NCBI GenBank assembly: GCA_030595455.1
Contig: JAUVDF010000102.1
Location: forward strand, 1-5,021
DNA: 5,021 nt
Direction: 5' to 3'
Source: Fidelibacterota bacterium
GTDB taxonomy: Bacteria; Fidelibacterota; UBA8477; JABMPR01
Below the pieces are notes generated by a model. It was not told the origin of the DNA and searched no databases. It was given only the letters and a program-made list of their open reading frames with translations. The position numbers were made by a program, and so were the translations under genes. Below are positions 5,005 to 5,021 of this stretch, one piece after another (position 1 is the stretch's first letter; every line of letters begins with the position of its first letter).

Positions 5005-5021
5005 AGCAGAGCTATTGGATC

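Overview
The window probably comes from a Gram-negative bacterium of the FCB superphylum. The strongest evidence is the C-terminus of the large protein at 2068-4533, which is a type IX secretion (T9SS) type A sorting domain of the NYPNPFN...S...F form. The beta-barrel-like protein at 668-1909, with its signal peptide and terminal Phe, also implies an outer membrane. All three genes have a purine-rich Shine-Dalgarno sequence, which many Bacteroidota lack. With the YPNPFN style this makes Neomarinimicrobiota (Marinimicrobia/SAR406), KSB1/Calditrichota-like or Ignavibacteria-like lineages more likely than Bacteroidota proper. That placement is inference. No phylogenetic marker gene is present.

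Layout. Positions 1-667 hold no convincing gene. The stretch is AT-rich and carries an unusual number of short dyads and repeats: a 15-bp palindrome abutting a second dyad at 279-308, a 10-bp inverted repeat at 381-390/465-474 around a tiny possible ORF, a 12-bp direct repeat at 238-249/514-525, and a 9-bp inverted repeat at 522-530/573-581. Positions 668-1909 (+) encode a secreted, probably outer-membrane beta-barrel protein of 413 aa. The upstream ATG at 599 is less likely to be its start. A very clear, near-symmetric intrinsic terminator at 1932-1964 closes this unit. Positions 1965-2067 hold a second small regulatory region, with a promoter-like pair, a 7-bp dyad on the -10 and a leader hairpin. 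Positions 2068-4533 (+) encode an 821-aa cell-surface phosphodiester glycosidase (NAGPA family) with two Ig-like domains, a jelly-roll-like domain and the T9SS tail. Positions 4537-4992 (-) encode a small GNAT acetyltransferase that converges on the glycosidase gene with only 3 bp between the stop codons.

How the genes work together. The terminator separates the barrel protein from the glycosidase, so they are probably separate transcription units, and nothing shows a shared pathway. Both are envelope or surface proteins. The glycosidase should be exported by Sec, carried across the outer membrane by T9SS, and then act on phosphodiester-linked sugars outside the cell. The GNAT enzyme is cytoplasmic and looks unrelated.

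I do not see a clearly new multi-gene system. The parts most worth a second look are the structured 600-bp leader and the architecture of the surface glycosidase.
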